Part shown: piece after piece, positions 1-7,698 of the stretch
Numbering within the stretch: position 1 is the first letter of the stretch
Layout: every line of letters starts with the position of its first letter
NCBI GenBank assembly: GCA_025055435.1
Contig: JANWWN010000025.1
Coordinates: 1 to 42,520 of the forward strand
Source: Cyclobacteriaceae bacterium
GTDB taxonomy: Bacteria > Bacteroidota > Bacteroidia > Cytophagales > Cyclobacteriaceae
Reading direction: 5' to 3'
Length of the DNA stretch: 42,520 nucleotides
Translations under genes and position numbers: made by a program
The notes under the pieces: generated by a model
Seen by the model: the letters and a program-made list of their open reading frames with translations, nothing else
Told to the model about the DNA's origin: nothing
Database searches by the model: none

Positions 1-310
1 CCTGAAAGGTTACATGCGGATTGAGGGAAGCAAGCCGCGTGACCGCCGTTTCGGCTTTATTTTGTCCGATGTCGTTTACCGTGAACAAGACTTGTCGTTG
101 CAGGTTAGACTCCTGAACGTGATCGAAATCGACAATTCCAATACGACCCACGCCGGCAGCAGTTAGGTATAGCAGGGCCGGACAACCCAGGCCGCCTGCG
201 CCAACAACCAATACCGATGCACCTTTCAGCTTTTCCTGACTTTCTCTTCCAAAATTCTTCAAAGCCAGGTGGCGGCTGTAGCGTTCAAACTCTTTTTCAG
301 TTAACTTCAT
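1..310 (-). CDS. ThiF/MoeB/HesA-family adenylyltransferase (E1-like), 3' end cut by window
   Basis: Reading leftward from an ATG at 308-310 gives 103 codons that run off the left edge. The N-terminus reads MKLTEKEFERYSRHL, typical of MoeB/ThiF/HesA proteins. It is followed by the nucleotide-binding glycine loop GAGGLG at residues 37-42 and the signature DFDHVQESNLQRQ at about 61-73. The family adenylates the C-terminal Gly-Gly of a small sulfur carrier (MoaD or ThiS) in molybdopterin or thiamine synthesis, in the cytoplasm. The visible part cannot distinguish MoeB from ThiF, or show whether a C-terminal rhodanese domain follows. It diverges from the RidA gene with only 22 bp between the two start codons, so the promoters must overlap the opposing genes. 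The family call is secure; the pathway is not. Confidence 0.88.
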   Translation of the reverse strand, partial: MKLTEKEFERYSRHLALKNFGRESQEKLKGASVLVVGAGGLGCPALLYLTAAGVGRIGIVDFDHVQESNLQRQVLFTVNDIGQNKAETAVTRLASLNPHVTFQ

Positions 311-332
311 TGCGAAATAAAATTACAACAGT

Positions 333-719
333 ATGCGCAGGAATTATTCATCAGGTGCCAAATGGGAAGATATTGTCGGTTACTCACGCGCCGTACAGGT
401 GGGTAATCAGCTGGAGGTAACAGGAACGGTAGCGGTTGATGCGCAGGGCCGGCTTGTGGGAAAGGGTAATTTTTATGAGCAAACCCGCTTCATACTTGAA
501 AAAGTTAAAAAGGTGATTGAAGATGCCGGCTTCACACTGGATGATGTTATCCGCACCCGAATTTTTGTTACAGACATATCGAAATGGGAAGAAGTCGGGC
601 GGGCGCACCGCGAATTTTTTGGCTCAATAAAACCAGCCACAACCATACTGGAAGTCAGCGCTTTGATATCGCCTGAATTTCTGGTTGAAATAGAGGTTTC
701 CGCTATTCGGGCTGATTAG
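333..719 (+). CDS. RidA/YjgF/UK114 family protein
   Basis: This 128-residue protein has the usual length of the Rid family, small trimeric cytoplasmic proteins. Classical RidA hydrolyses reactive 2-aminoacrylate and other enamine/imine intermediates from PLP enzymes. Family features are a central VTDISKW stretch (about 87-93), a HREFFG segment (about 99-104) and the C-terminal LVEIEVSAI strand. In classical RidA the motif just before that strand contains a catalytic arginine (E. coli Arg105, PARS context). Here it reads KPATTILEVSAL, so the arginine appears to be Thr. The protein therefore probably belongs to a Rid subgroup without the classical deaminase activity. The ATG at 333 is chosen because it gives the standard family N-terminus. 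It is convergent with the downstream oxidase gene. Confidence 0.85.
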   Translation: MRRNYSSGAKWEDIVGYSRAVQVGNQLEVTGTVAVDAQGRLVGKGNFYEQTRFILEKVKKVIEDAGFTLDDVIRTRIFVTDISKWEEVGRAHREFFGSIKPATTILEVSALISPEFLVEIEVSAIRAD

Positions 720-805
720 TGTTTAGGCAATCATTAGTAACTTTCCGGTGTGCAGGTCCACCATACTACTAACCTTGTATTCCCTTGAAGTATTTTAAAA
801 TCTAT

Positions 806-2005
806 TCACCCAAGCATGTGCGATACTTTTTCAGCAACCTGTTTGCCAATAGATAAGGAAGAGGTTGCTGCGGGGCTTGGTGCATTACATACATGCACGA
901 TCTTTTTTCTTTCTAAGATTAAGAAATCATCCAGTAGCGACCCGTTACGATGACAGGCCTGTGCACGTACGCCGGCACCGCCATCCTCCAGGTCATGCTG
1001 ATTGATTTCCGGAATCAATTGCTGCAAAGCCCGGGTAAAGGCAGCCTTTGAAAGGGAGCGATACATTTCGCCTAAACCGGTTTGCCAGTATTTAACGGCA
1101 ACCTTTCTAAAGCCTGGCCATGCGAGGGTTTCCGAAAACTCGCGAAAAGAAAAATCCGACTTTTTATAACCTTCGCGCTTAAAAGCCAGTACAGCATTGG
1201 GACCTGCTTCCACACCCCCTTCAATCATCCTTGTAAAATGAACGCCGAGAAACGGGAATGAGGGATTCGGAACAGGATAGATGAGGTTTCGTACCAGGTA
1301 TTCTTTTTCTTTCTTCAGTTTGTAATATTCTCCGCGGAACGGAACAATGCGCACATCGAGCTGGGGGAAAGATTGCAACGCCAGTTTGTCTGAATACAAG
1401 CCTGCACAGTTAATGAAAATATCAGCAAGGTGTTCACCACGGTTGGTAGCAACGACAACCTGTTCCGATCGCTCCGTGATATGTTCAACCCGGGTTTCTG
1501 TATGAATTTGTCCGCCAGCCTGTTGAACAAGTTCGGCCAGCTTTAGAGCCACTAGCCGGTAATTGATGATTCCGGTTTGCGGCACAAAAATTCCTGCCAA
1601 GCCGGAAACATGGGGCTCGTAATCTTTTAATTCTTCCGCCCTTAATTTTTTAAGACCATTAAGGCCATTAGCAAGTCCGCGTTCAAAAAGTATATCCAGG
1701 GTTGGCAATTCTTCTTTGCGGGTAGCAACAATAATTTTCCCGCATAGCTCATATTTAATGTGGTGCTTCTGGCAGAACTCCAGCAATAAACGGTAACCAT
1801 GCACACAGTTTTTTGCTTTAAGGCTGCCAGGTTTGTAGTAGATTCCCGAATGAATTACGCCACTGTTATGTCCGGTTTGATGAATGGCCAGCTCTTTTTC
1901 TTTCTCCAGAACAATAACCTTTAAATCGGGTAACTTCTGCAGCAGTTGGTAAGCTGTGGCCAGACCAACAATGCCTCCACCGGCAATCAATATGGTTTGC
2001 TTCAT
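806..2005 (-). CDS. lhgO: L-2-hydroxyglutarate oxidase (FAD-dependent, LhgO/YgaF-like)
   Basis: This 399-residue FAD enzyme of the DAO superfamily is predicted to oxidise L-2-hydroxyglutarate to 2-oxoglutarate, removing a by-product of malate dehydrogenase or lysine breakdown and passing electrons to the membrane quinone pool. The N-terminus carries the Rossmann dinucleotide motif IAGGGIVGLATAY. The LhgO signature HNSGVIHSGIYYKPGS lies at about residues 46-61, and a C-terminal segment GGAGVRAQA is also present. The open frame extends upstream to 2164. The extra 53 residues are hydrophobic and unlike the family, whereas the ATG at 2003-2005 gives exactly the expected start. It diverges from the sensor gene starting at 2173; the 167-bp gap holds the sensor promoter. 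I see no clear terminator in the 86 bp between this gene and the convergent RidA gene. Confidence 0.9.
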   Translation of the reverse strand: MKQTILIAGGGIVGLATAYQLLQKLPDLKVIVLEKEKELAIHQTGHNSGVIHSGIYYKPGSLKAKNCVHGYRLLLEFCQKHHIKYELCGKIIVATRKEELPTLDILFERGLANGLNGLKKLRAEELKDYEPHVSGLAGIFVPQTGIINYRLVALKLAELVQQAGGQIHTETRVEHITERSEQVVVATNRGEHLADIFINCAGLYSDKLALQSFPQLDVRIVPFRGEYYKLKKEKEYLVRNLIYPVPNPSFPFLGVHFTRMIEGGVEAGPNAVLAFKREGYKKSDFSFREFSETLAWPGFRKVAVKYWQTGLGEMYRSLSKAAFTRALQQLIPEINQHDLEDGGAGVRAQACHRNGSLLDDFLILERKKIVHVCNAPSPAATSSLSIGKQVAEKVSHMLG

Positions 2006-2111
2006 AGCGAAAAGTAGGCGCAAACTAAGGGTATGACGACTTAGAGTGCAAAACAGGCAAAAAAATATCCGTGATAAAATATGCATGTCAGAAAAACACT
2101 GTTTTTGGTCG

Positions 2112-2141
2112 TTTTCCCTTGTCCGAAAACTTCTATTTTTG
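2112..2141 (+). promoter_or_regulatory. Candidate Bacteroidota sigma-A-type promoter for the HAMP-GAF-PAS sensor
   Basis: The -7 box TATTTTTG (2134-2141) matches TAnnTTTG exactly. A TTTT tract at 2112-2115 lies 18 bp upstream in the -33 position (consensus TTTG). The start codon follows 31 bp downstream at 2173. The -7 match is read directly; promoter function is inferred. Confidence 0.5.
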
Positions 2142-2172
2142 CCCGTTACGCTAATTTTTACCAAACCCAGCT

Positions 2173-4107
2173 ATGGAAAGAAACAACAGGTTCAAAATCC
2201 GGCTTACCGTAGGTAACAAAATTCTGCTCGGGTTTTTGATTGTGATGGGCTTGTTCCTGGTAAACGGGGCGATCATTTTCTTTACGGCTAACCGAATTGA
2301 CCAGGTGGTTGGAAATAACTCGGATGTGATCCGGCCAAGTAAAGATGCCATCAATGAATTTGTTTTGCAGGTTGAACGTTACCAAAAGTTCATTACAAGC
2401 TGGGTTTATCTGCAAACCAATGAAGAAAATAAAAAGGCGCTTATTCAATTGGTTAACTATGAGTACCCTGCACTGAAAGAGCGTATCACCAAACTTAAAG
2501 ATACCTGGGAAAGCGACAGCCTGCGCACCATGGTTGATTCTGCGTTCAACCTCTTTGAAGCCGTTCAAAAAAATGCCGAAGCCCAAATCACAAGCCAGTT
2601 AAACAGCTTTGAAAGCTACGAAGACGGCATTACAAAACTATTGGCAGAAGATGTTCTGGAAAGCCAGGTTAATCCGCAATTAAAGAATGTGCTGGCCATC
2701 CTGGGTAAACTGGCATCGGCACAAGTTCAGATTACAGCGCGTTCGGATGAAAACTTAAGAAACTCAACCCGTAGCCTGCGGAACATTACACTGATACTGG
2801 CTGGCGCTACAGTTGTTTTGGGCCTGGCCATTGCTTTCTTCCTGATTCGTTCCATCACCCGTCCTGTTAATTTCCTTAAAAATGTTGTGGTAAAACTGGG
2901 ACGTGGCGAGTTAGTTGAGGAAAAACAATCCAAATTCAGTAAAGATGAGATTGGTGAAATGGCCCTTGCCATGGACAACCTCGTTGCCGGCTTAAAAGCA
3001 ACCACACTTTTTGCTGAAAATATTGGTAAAGGAAACTATTCAACGGAGTTTAAACCGCTGAGCGATCATGATGTGTTGGGCAACGCCTTAATAAACATGC
3101 GCAATAACCTGGCGCGTGTAGCTGAAGAAGACAAGAAGCGCAACTGGATAACTGAAGGACTTGCCCGATTCGGAGAAATCCTCAGATCGAACACCAATGA
3201 TCTAAATAAACTGGCCGATGAAATCATCAGTAATCTGGTAAAATACCTGAAAGCCAACCAGGGAGCGATTTATATTCTGGATGACGACACAGAGGGAGAA
3301 GAACCTACCATTTCAATGAAAGCCTGCTATGCCTGGGATAAAAAGAAATATCTGAACCAGAAAATTCATAAAGGCGAAGGTTTGGCCGGGCAGGCCTGGC
3401 AAGAGGGAGACACCATATACCTTACCGAAGTACCGCAAAATTATATCCGCATAACCTCCGGTTTAGGCGATGCCAATCCCACATGTATTCTTATCGTTCC
3501 GTTAAAGTTCAACGAGCAGATTTATGGCGTGGTTGAAATCGCATCATTCAGCGTGCTTCAGGATTTTGAAATTCAGTTCGTTGAAAAAATTGCTGAAAGC
3601 ATAGCCTCAACAATTTCAACCGTAAAAGTAAACGCCCGCACCCAGCGGCTGCTGGAAGAATCGCAGGAGATGACCGAGCAAATGCGCGCCCAGGAAGAAG
3701 AAATGCGGCAGAATATGGAAGAGCTGCAGGCTACCCAGGAAGAAATGCAACGCAACCAGGCCGAAACAGAGGGGACCATGCTGGCTATTAACAATACCCT
3801 GGCCATTGCCGATTACGACATTGAAGGACACATCACCAAAATAAACACGACGTATTTGAATTTGATGGGATACGCTGCATCGGAAGTGGTGGGCGAGCAC
3901 CATAGGATTTTTGTAACCAAGGAAGAAAAAAGCAGTGAGGAATACCGGCAGTTTTGGCGCGACCTGGCCGCAGGCAAAAGCCAGAAAGGCACCTTTAAAC
4001 GGATTACCCGCCAGGGAACACCTGTTACCATAAAATCCACTTTTACCCCTATCCGTAACCGTCAGGGGGAAATTAGCCGAATTATGGAAATCGCTTACGA
4101 AATCTAA
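2173..4107 (+). CDS. Membrane sensor protein: two TM segments, HAMP, GAF, coiled coil, PAS; no output domain
   Basis: This 644-residue protein has a TM helix at about 15-38, a periplasmic helical region at about 40-204 resembling four-helix-bundle chemoreceptor sensors, and a second TM at about 205-226. A HAMP linker follows (227-278), with a possible second HAMP-like repeat to about 325. Then come a GAF domain (about 345-480), a Glu/Gln/Met-rich coiled coil (about 488-535, repeated EEMRQNMEELQATQEEM pattern) and a C-terminal PAS domain (about 536-640). The protein stops just after the PAS strand MEIAYEI. There is no histidine kinase, GGDEF, MCP signalling or DNA-binding domain, and a terminator follows at once, so no output domain is split off downstream. 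It could signal by oligomerising with a separate kinase. The start has a good promoter 31 bp upstream. Confidence 0.8.
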   Translation: MERNNRFKIRLTVGNKILLGFLIVMGLFLVNGAIIFFTANRIDQVVGNNSDVIRPSKDAINEFVLQVERYQKFITSWVYLQTNEENKKALIQLVNYEYPALKERITKLKDTWESDSLRTMVDSAFNLFEAVQKNAEAQITSQLNSFESYEDGITKLLAEDVLESQVNPQLKNVLAILGKLASAQVQITARSDENLRNSTRSLRNITLILAGATVVLGLAIAFFLIRSITRPVNFLKNVVVKLGRGELVEEKQSKFSKDEIGEMALAMDNLVAGLKATTLFAENIGKGNYSTEFKPLSDHDVLGNALINMRNNLARVAEEDKKRNWITEGLARFGEILRSNTNDLNKLADEIISNLVKYLKANQGAIYILDDDTEGEEPTISMKACYAWDKKKYLNQKIHKGEGLAGQAWQEGDTIYLTEVPQNYIRITSGLGDANPTCILIVPLKFNEQIYGVVEIASFSVLQDFEIQFVEKIAESIASTISTVKVNARTQRLLEESQEMTEQMRAQEEEMRQNMEELQATQEEMQRNQAETEGTMLAINNTLAIADYDIEGHITKINTTYLNLMGYAASEVVGEHHRIFVTKEEKSSEEYRQFWRDLAAGKSQKGTFKRITRQGTPVTIKSTFTPIRNRQGEISRIMEIAYEI

Positions 4108-4112
4108 AAAGC

Positions 4113-4141
4113 AAAAAAGTCCCGCGACCCGGGACTTTTTT
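4113..4141 (+). terminator. Rho-independent terminator after the sensor gene
   Basis: A perfect 12-bp inverted repeat (AAAAAAGTCCCG at 4113-4124; CGGGACTTTTTT at 4130-4141) with a 5-nt loop lies 5 bp after the sensor stop codon. A/T runs on both sides mean it could act in both directions, which would also cover the convergent msrA transcript. Confidence 0.9.
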
Positions 4142-4248
4142 GTTAACCTAAACCTAAACCTATGAGAAGATTTACTTGTTGCCCGAATTAACGGGAGGTT
4201 AGACAAAATGTTTCAACTTTCGTGCCGGTTTTTTTAAAAAAATTTTAC
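4142..4248. other. Short intergenic stretch with CCTAAA tandem and tiny ORFs
   Basis: Between the terminator and msrA lies a 3-fold CCTAAA-like tandem (TTAACCTAAACCTAAACC, 4143-4160). It is followed by ATG for a 9-codon ORF (MRRFTCCPN, 4162-4191). A GGGAGG at 4193-4198 then precedes a second mini-ORF, MFQLSCRFF, starting at 4208. A T7A7 palindrome follows at about 4230-4243. Nothing downstream on this strand could be regulated, as msrA faces the other way. It may be a small RNA, a decayed gene start or chance. Confidence 0.25.
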
Positions 4249-4902
4249 CTATGGCTGTTTCTGAAGCTTTTTGGCAAAAACTTTCCTGAACTTTTCCAGC
4301 TTAGGGGCAATAATGTACTGACAATAAGGAGCCGATGGATTTAGCCGGTAATAGTTCTGATGGTAATCTTCAGCCGGGTAAAATTCAGTAAACGGTGAAA
4401 TTTCGGTCACAATAGGCCGGCCGAAAGCACCCGATTCGTCCAGTTTTTTGCGATAATATTCAGCCTTTTTCTTTTGCACTTCACTGTGGTAAAAGATAAC
4501 CGAGCGGTATTGGGTTCCTACATCATTGCCCTGACGGTTTAGGGTGGTGGGATCATGCGTTTTCCAAAAAATCTCCAGCAGCTCATCATAAGAAATGACG
4601 GAGGGGTCAAAGGTAATCTGAACCACCTCGGCATGGCCCGTAAGTCCGGTGCAAACTTCTTTATAGGTAGGATTTTTGACCTTACCCCCTGCATAACCGG
4701 AAACCACTTTCTGCACCCCCGCCACCTGCTGAAAAATGGCCTCCGTACACCAAAAACAGCCACTGCCAAATGTGGCCAGTTCAAATACCGTATTCATGTT
4801 CTGATAGATTTGTTTCTTATTTTCAGTAATGGATTGCGCGCAACCTACAAGACCATTCAACAACAGAATGGATGTAGCAAGTCCAAGGAAATGATTGCTC
4901 AT
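4249..4902 (-). CDS. msrA: Peptide-methionine (S)-S-oxide reductase, predicted lipoprotein
   Basis: MsrA reduces methionine-S-sulfoxide in damaged proteins. The catalytic motif GSGCFWCTEAIF is present with nucleophilic Cys49, followed by the conserved GYAGG motif, GHAEVVQITFDP and the DYHQNYY segment. Ahead of the enzyme domain (from about residue 40) is a lipoprotein signal peptide ending LVGC (Cys21). The enzyme should therefore be anchored in the periplasm or outer membrane rather than act in the cytoplasm. The ATG at 4902 includes this signal and has an AAAAAGG purine tract upstream. It lies 44 bp after the unknown lipoprotein gene on the same strand and may be co-transcribed, suggesting a role in envelope oxidative-damage repair. 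Confidence 0.93.
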   Translation of the reverse strand: MSNHFLGLATSILLLNGLVGCAQSITENKKQIYQNMNTVFELATFGSGCFWCTEAIFQQVAGVQKVVSGYAGGKVKNPTYKEVCTGLTGHAEVVQITFDPSVISYDELLEIFWKTHDPTTLNRQGNDVGTQYRSVIFYHSEVQKKKAEYYRKKLDESGAFGRPIVTEISPFTEFYPAEDYHQNYYRLNPSAPYCQYIIAPKLEKFRKVFAKKLQKQP

Positions 4903-4946
4903 ACCTTTTTAACTAATGCCTGATGCATTTTGTTTGGTAACGTAGC

Positions 4947-6092
4947 TTAATAATTGCGGTAAAACTCGCGAATGGCCGGTGTGAGTTGGTCATAAATGGG
5001 TCCGGCGAAAGCAAGAAATAAGTTTTGCGGATCGGGCGGAAAGGCCTCCGGGCGCTTGCACATTTCAATCTGTTGCGGGCTCAGCGCGCGCTCATCGCCA
5101 TTAAACCGTGCCCAAGTGGCGTTCCATACATAACGTCCCGGAAATTTTTGATGGGTCATTACTGCACCTGTCTTGGCGTTTGTTATTATCATACTTAAAA
5201 TCCCTTGCGACACTACCTCCCGTCGTACGGTAGTAACTTTAGCTGTTACGGTATTATAAACTGGCACGGTTTGTCCGTTTACCTTTGCTTCACCTACTTT
5301 CACACTGTCTTTACTTACTGTTTCCACTCGCTCGTTGGTAGTAACATTTCCTACACTGAAATCATCAAACTGGAGGCGCATAACCTGATCAACCCGTGGC
5401 AGGTGCAACTCCTGCGCCGCAACGGGATTGAAAAATCGTACAAAACCCTGATCCGTATAATTGCGATTTAAAAATTCCCATATCTTATCCTGGAAGAAAC
5501 TGCCGCTCAGGTTGTAACGTGCGGGCACAGCAACCTGTTCAACAACCACAAAGACGGTTGCCTCGTTACGGGCTTTCTCCAGATATTCGATAACATCTTT
5601 GTAGTTGGGAATATACTGATGGACTTCGCTGAACTCATAAAAAGCGCGCTTGGCATCTTCGCGGGTTCCTTTCATGAGCGAGGCAATCCCGGCATTATAT
5701 AATTCCTCGGCAGCTTTTTCTTTGATGGGCCCGATTTCGGCATAGTAATTTTTTGGGTTTGGTATTATCCGCAAAGCACCGGGTGATTGCCGGATAGCCT
5801 CGTACATGGTATTGATTTTTTCATAGGATTGCAGAGCATTTCGCCATCGTGTGGGAGCATTCGAGGCAATTTGATTTTTCGCATCCGTCTCCAGCCACTC
5901 CAATGCCATGGGGTAGCTGTTGCGCAAAGTTTCTCTGGATTTATTATGGTCAGGGTTTTGACGCAGTCGCGCTACAGCCTGCATCACCGCCTCAAAATAA
6001 TCTCCGCGTTCAAAGGCCTGCTTACCCGATGAGCAGGCCGTGAGTACACCCAGCAGGGCAATAAGACATGTGGAGGAGAGATGGTTACACAT
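4947..6092 (-). CDS. Uncharacterised lipoprotein with N-terminal TPR-like helices
   Basis: I do not recognise a named family. The 381-residue protein starts with a lipoprotein signal (CLIALLGVLTAC, lipid-attachment Cys20). Residues about 21-180 are helical with alternating A/L/Y positions resembling tetratricopeptide repeats (for example KQAFERGDYFEAVMQAVARL and EELYNAGIASLMKGTREDA). Residues about 185-381 look beta-rich, starting with VFVVVEQVAVPARYNL, and include a KVTTVRREVVSQGILSM stretch. Such a helical-repeat plus beta layout suggests an envelope assembly or binding role, but this is inference. It follows the SLC45-like transporter by 73 bp on the same strand, with msrA 44 bp behind it. 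No ribosome-binding site is evident, as usual in this phylum. Confidence 0.75.
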   Translation of the reverse strand: MCNHLSSTCLIALLGVLTACSSGKQAFERGDYFEAVMQAVARLRQNPDHNKSRETLRNSYPMALEWLETDAKNQIASNAPTRWRNALQSYEKINTMYEAIRQSPGALRIIPNPKNYYAEIGPIKEKAAEELYNAGIASLMKGTREDAKRAFYEFSEVHQYIPNYKDVIEYLEKARNEATVFVVVEQVAVPARYNLSGSFFQDKIWEFLNRNYTDQGFVRFFNPVAAQELHLPRVDQVMRLQFDDFSVGNVTTNERVETVSKDSVKVGEAKVNGQTVPVYNTVTAKVTTVRREVVSQGILSMIITNAKTGAVMTHQKFPGRYVWNATWARFNGDERALSPQQIEMCKRPEAFPPDPQNLFLAFAGPIYDQLTPAIREFYRNY

Positions 6093-6165
6093 AAAAGTAA
6101 TTTAAACGACCCTGAATTTACGGTTTCCGCCTGATTATATCACCTCTCAAATCACCGGCATTTTT

Positions 6166-7695
6166 TTAATGAGCATGATGATTACCCGTCCGTCGGACAG
6201 TTACTTCATCCCGGTCATCTACGCGCAAACTCATAAGGCCCGCTATTATCATACTGATTCCTCCGGTTACCAGGACGAAAACTGTTTCACCATTGAAGAT
6301 TTGGTTAACCAGAAAGCCGAGCAACGTTCCTGCAACAATTTGCGGAATGACAATAAAGAAATTGAACACGCCCATATAATATCCCATTTTTTCGGGTGGA
6401 AGTGAGCCGGAAAGCATGGCATAAGGTATGGCAAGGATACTGGCCCAGGCAATGCCTATACCTATCATTGATAACACGAGCCAATTCGGATCTTGAAGAA
6501 AATAAAAAGAGGCAAGCCCGGCTCCACCTAATATCAAGGAGATAAGGTGCGCAACACGACGGCTGGAGTATCGGGCAATAACCGGTAAAGCAAATGCCGC
6601 GAGAGCTGCAACTCCGTTGTAAACCGCAAACAGAAAGTTGACCCAGTCTGCGCCATCGTTATATGCCTTACCTGCTGTATCTGTGGCGTGATAAAAATAC
6701 CGTGTAACTACCGGTGTGGTGTAAATCCACATGGAGAAAAGTGCAAACCAGGAAAAGAACTGCACCACAGCCAATTGTACCATGGTTCGGGGCATGTCGA
6801 GAAAATCCACGGCCATGTGCACAATGCCGAGATATGAGCGCCGCTGACGGATGTAAAGGGCAGCGAGTAAGAATACCAATCCGAAAATCAACAGGCCACC
6901 CGGTAATACATACATTTCTCTTTCTACTGACACCTCCAGCACGAATAGACCTGCCAGCAGGGCTGCTGCAACTAATCCGATACCCGTTCGCATCAGGCGC
7001 TTTTGATGATGATCTTCCTTTTCCAGTTTTCTTTTTTCCCGGTTACGAAGTTTTTCCAGTTGTTCGGCTGTTGGCGGATATTCTTTTGAAGAGAAAACCG
7101 TCCACATTACGGTAACAAAGAGCGCAAATGCACCCACGTAAAAAGCGTATCGAACTGATTCCGGCACAACACCTTCGGGAGCGGTATTGGCAAACCAGTT
7201 ACTGAAAACATAAGGCAGTAAAGAAGCTACCACTGCACCGGTACCGATAAAGAAGCTTTGCATGGCAAAGCCGGTGGTGCGCTGTGCCGGAGGAAGCATA
7301 TCGCCAACAAAAGCGCGGAAAGGCTCCATGCTGATGTTAATGGATGCGTCCATAATCCACAATGTCCCTACGGCAATCCACAAGGCGGGCGAGTTGGGCA
7401 TCAGGCAAAGACTAAGCGATGCGAGGATGGCACCAACGGTAAAGTAGGGTCGCCTTCTTCCCCAGGCCGGGTGCCAGGTGCGGTCGCTGTAAAAACCAAC
7501 AATGGGTTGCACTATCAGGCCTGTTATAGGTGCGGCGAGCCAGTATGCAGCCAGGTCATCGGCCTGCGCACCAAGGGTTTGAAAGATTCGGCTGGTGTTG
7601 GCATTCTGGAGGGCAAATCCAAACTGAATCCCCAGAAATCCGAAGCTCATATTCCAAATCTGCCAGAATGAGAGCCGTGGTTTAGCTGTTTCCAT
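6166..7695 (-). CDS. MFS sugar:cation symporter, SLC45/sucrose-maltose transporter type
   Basis: This 509-residue inner-membrane protein has about 12 hydrophobic segments. Its N-terminus (FGFLGIQFGFALQNANTSRI) and loop 2-3 motif with GFYSDRTW then WGRRRPYF are characteristic of the SLC45/SUT-like branch of the MFS, proton-coupled maltose and sucrose carriers. Residues 207-240 form a charged cytoplasmic loop (EKLRNREKRKLEKED) that splits the two six-helix halves. The start lies 3 bp after the GH31 alpha-glucosidase stop, so the two are one operon. The likely role is to import maltose or maltodextrins from the periplasm for cytoplasmic GH31 hydrolysis. This arrangement recurs in Bacteroidota alpha-glucan loci. 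The substrate is inferred from context. Confidence 0.85.
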   Translation of the reverse strand: METAKPRLSFWQIWNMSFGFLGIQFGFALQNANTSRIFQTLGAQADDLAAYWLAAPITGLIVQPIVGFYSDRTWHPAWGRRRPYFTVGAILASLSLCLMPNSPALWIAVGTLWIMDASINISMEPFRAFVGDMLPPAQRTTGFAMQSFFIGTGAVVASLLPYVFSNWFANTAPEGVVPESVRYAFYVGAFALFVTVMWTVFSSKEYPPTAEQLEKLRNREKRKLEKEDHHQKRLMRTGIGLVAAALLAGLFVLEVSVEREMYVLPGGLLIFGLVFLLAALYIRQRRSYLGIVHMAVDFLDMPRTMVQLAVVQFFSWFALFSMWIYTTPVVTRYFYHATDTAGKAYNDGADWVNFLFAVYNGVAALAAFALPVIARYSSRRVAHLISLILGGAGLASFYFLQDPNWLVLSMIGIGIAWASILAIPYAMLSGSLPPEKMGYYMGVFNFFIVIPQIVAGTLLGFLVNQIFNGETVFVLVTGGISMIIAGLMSLRVDDRDEVTVRRTGNHHAH

Positions 7696-7698
7696 GCA

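Noticed and set aside
2006-2164. N-terminal extension of the L-2-hydroxyglutarate oxidase frame
   Set aside because: The 53 extra residues do not resemble the family, and the standard Rossmann start is at 2005.
3616-4206. 196-codon minus-strand open frame across the sensor's 3' end and the terminator
   Set aside because: It overlaps the GAF-PAS coding region and runs through the terminator hairpin; no domain or start signal.
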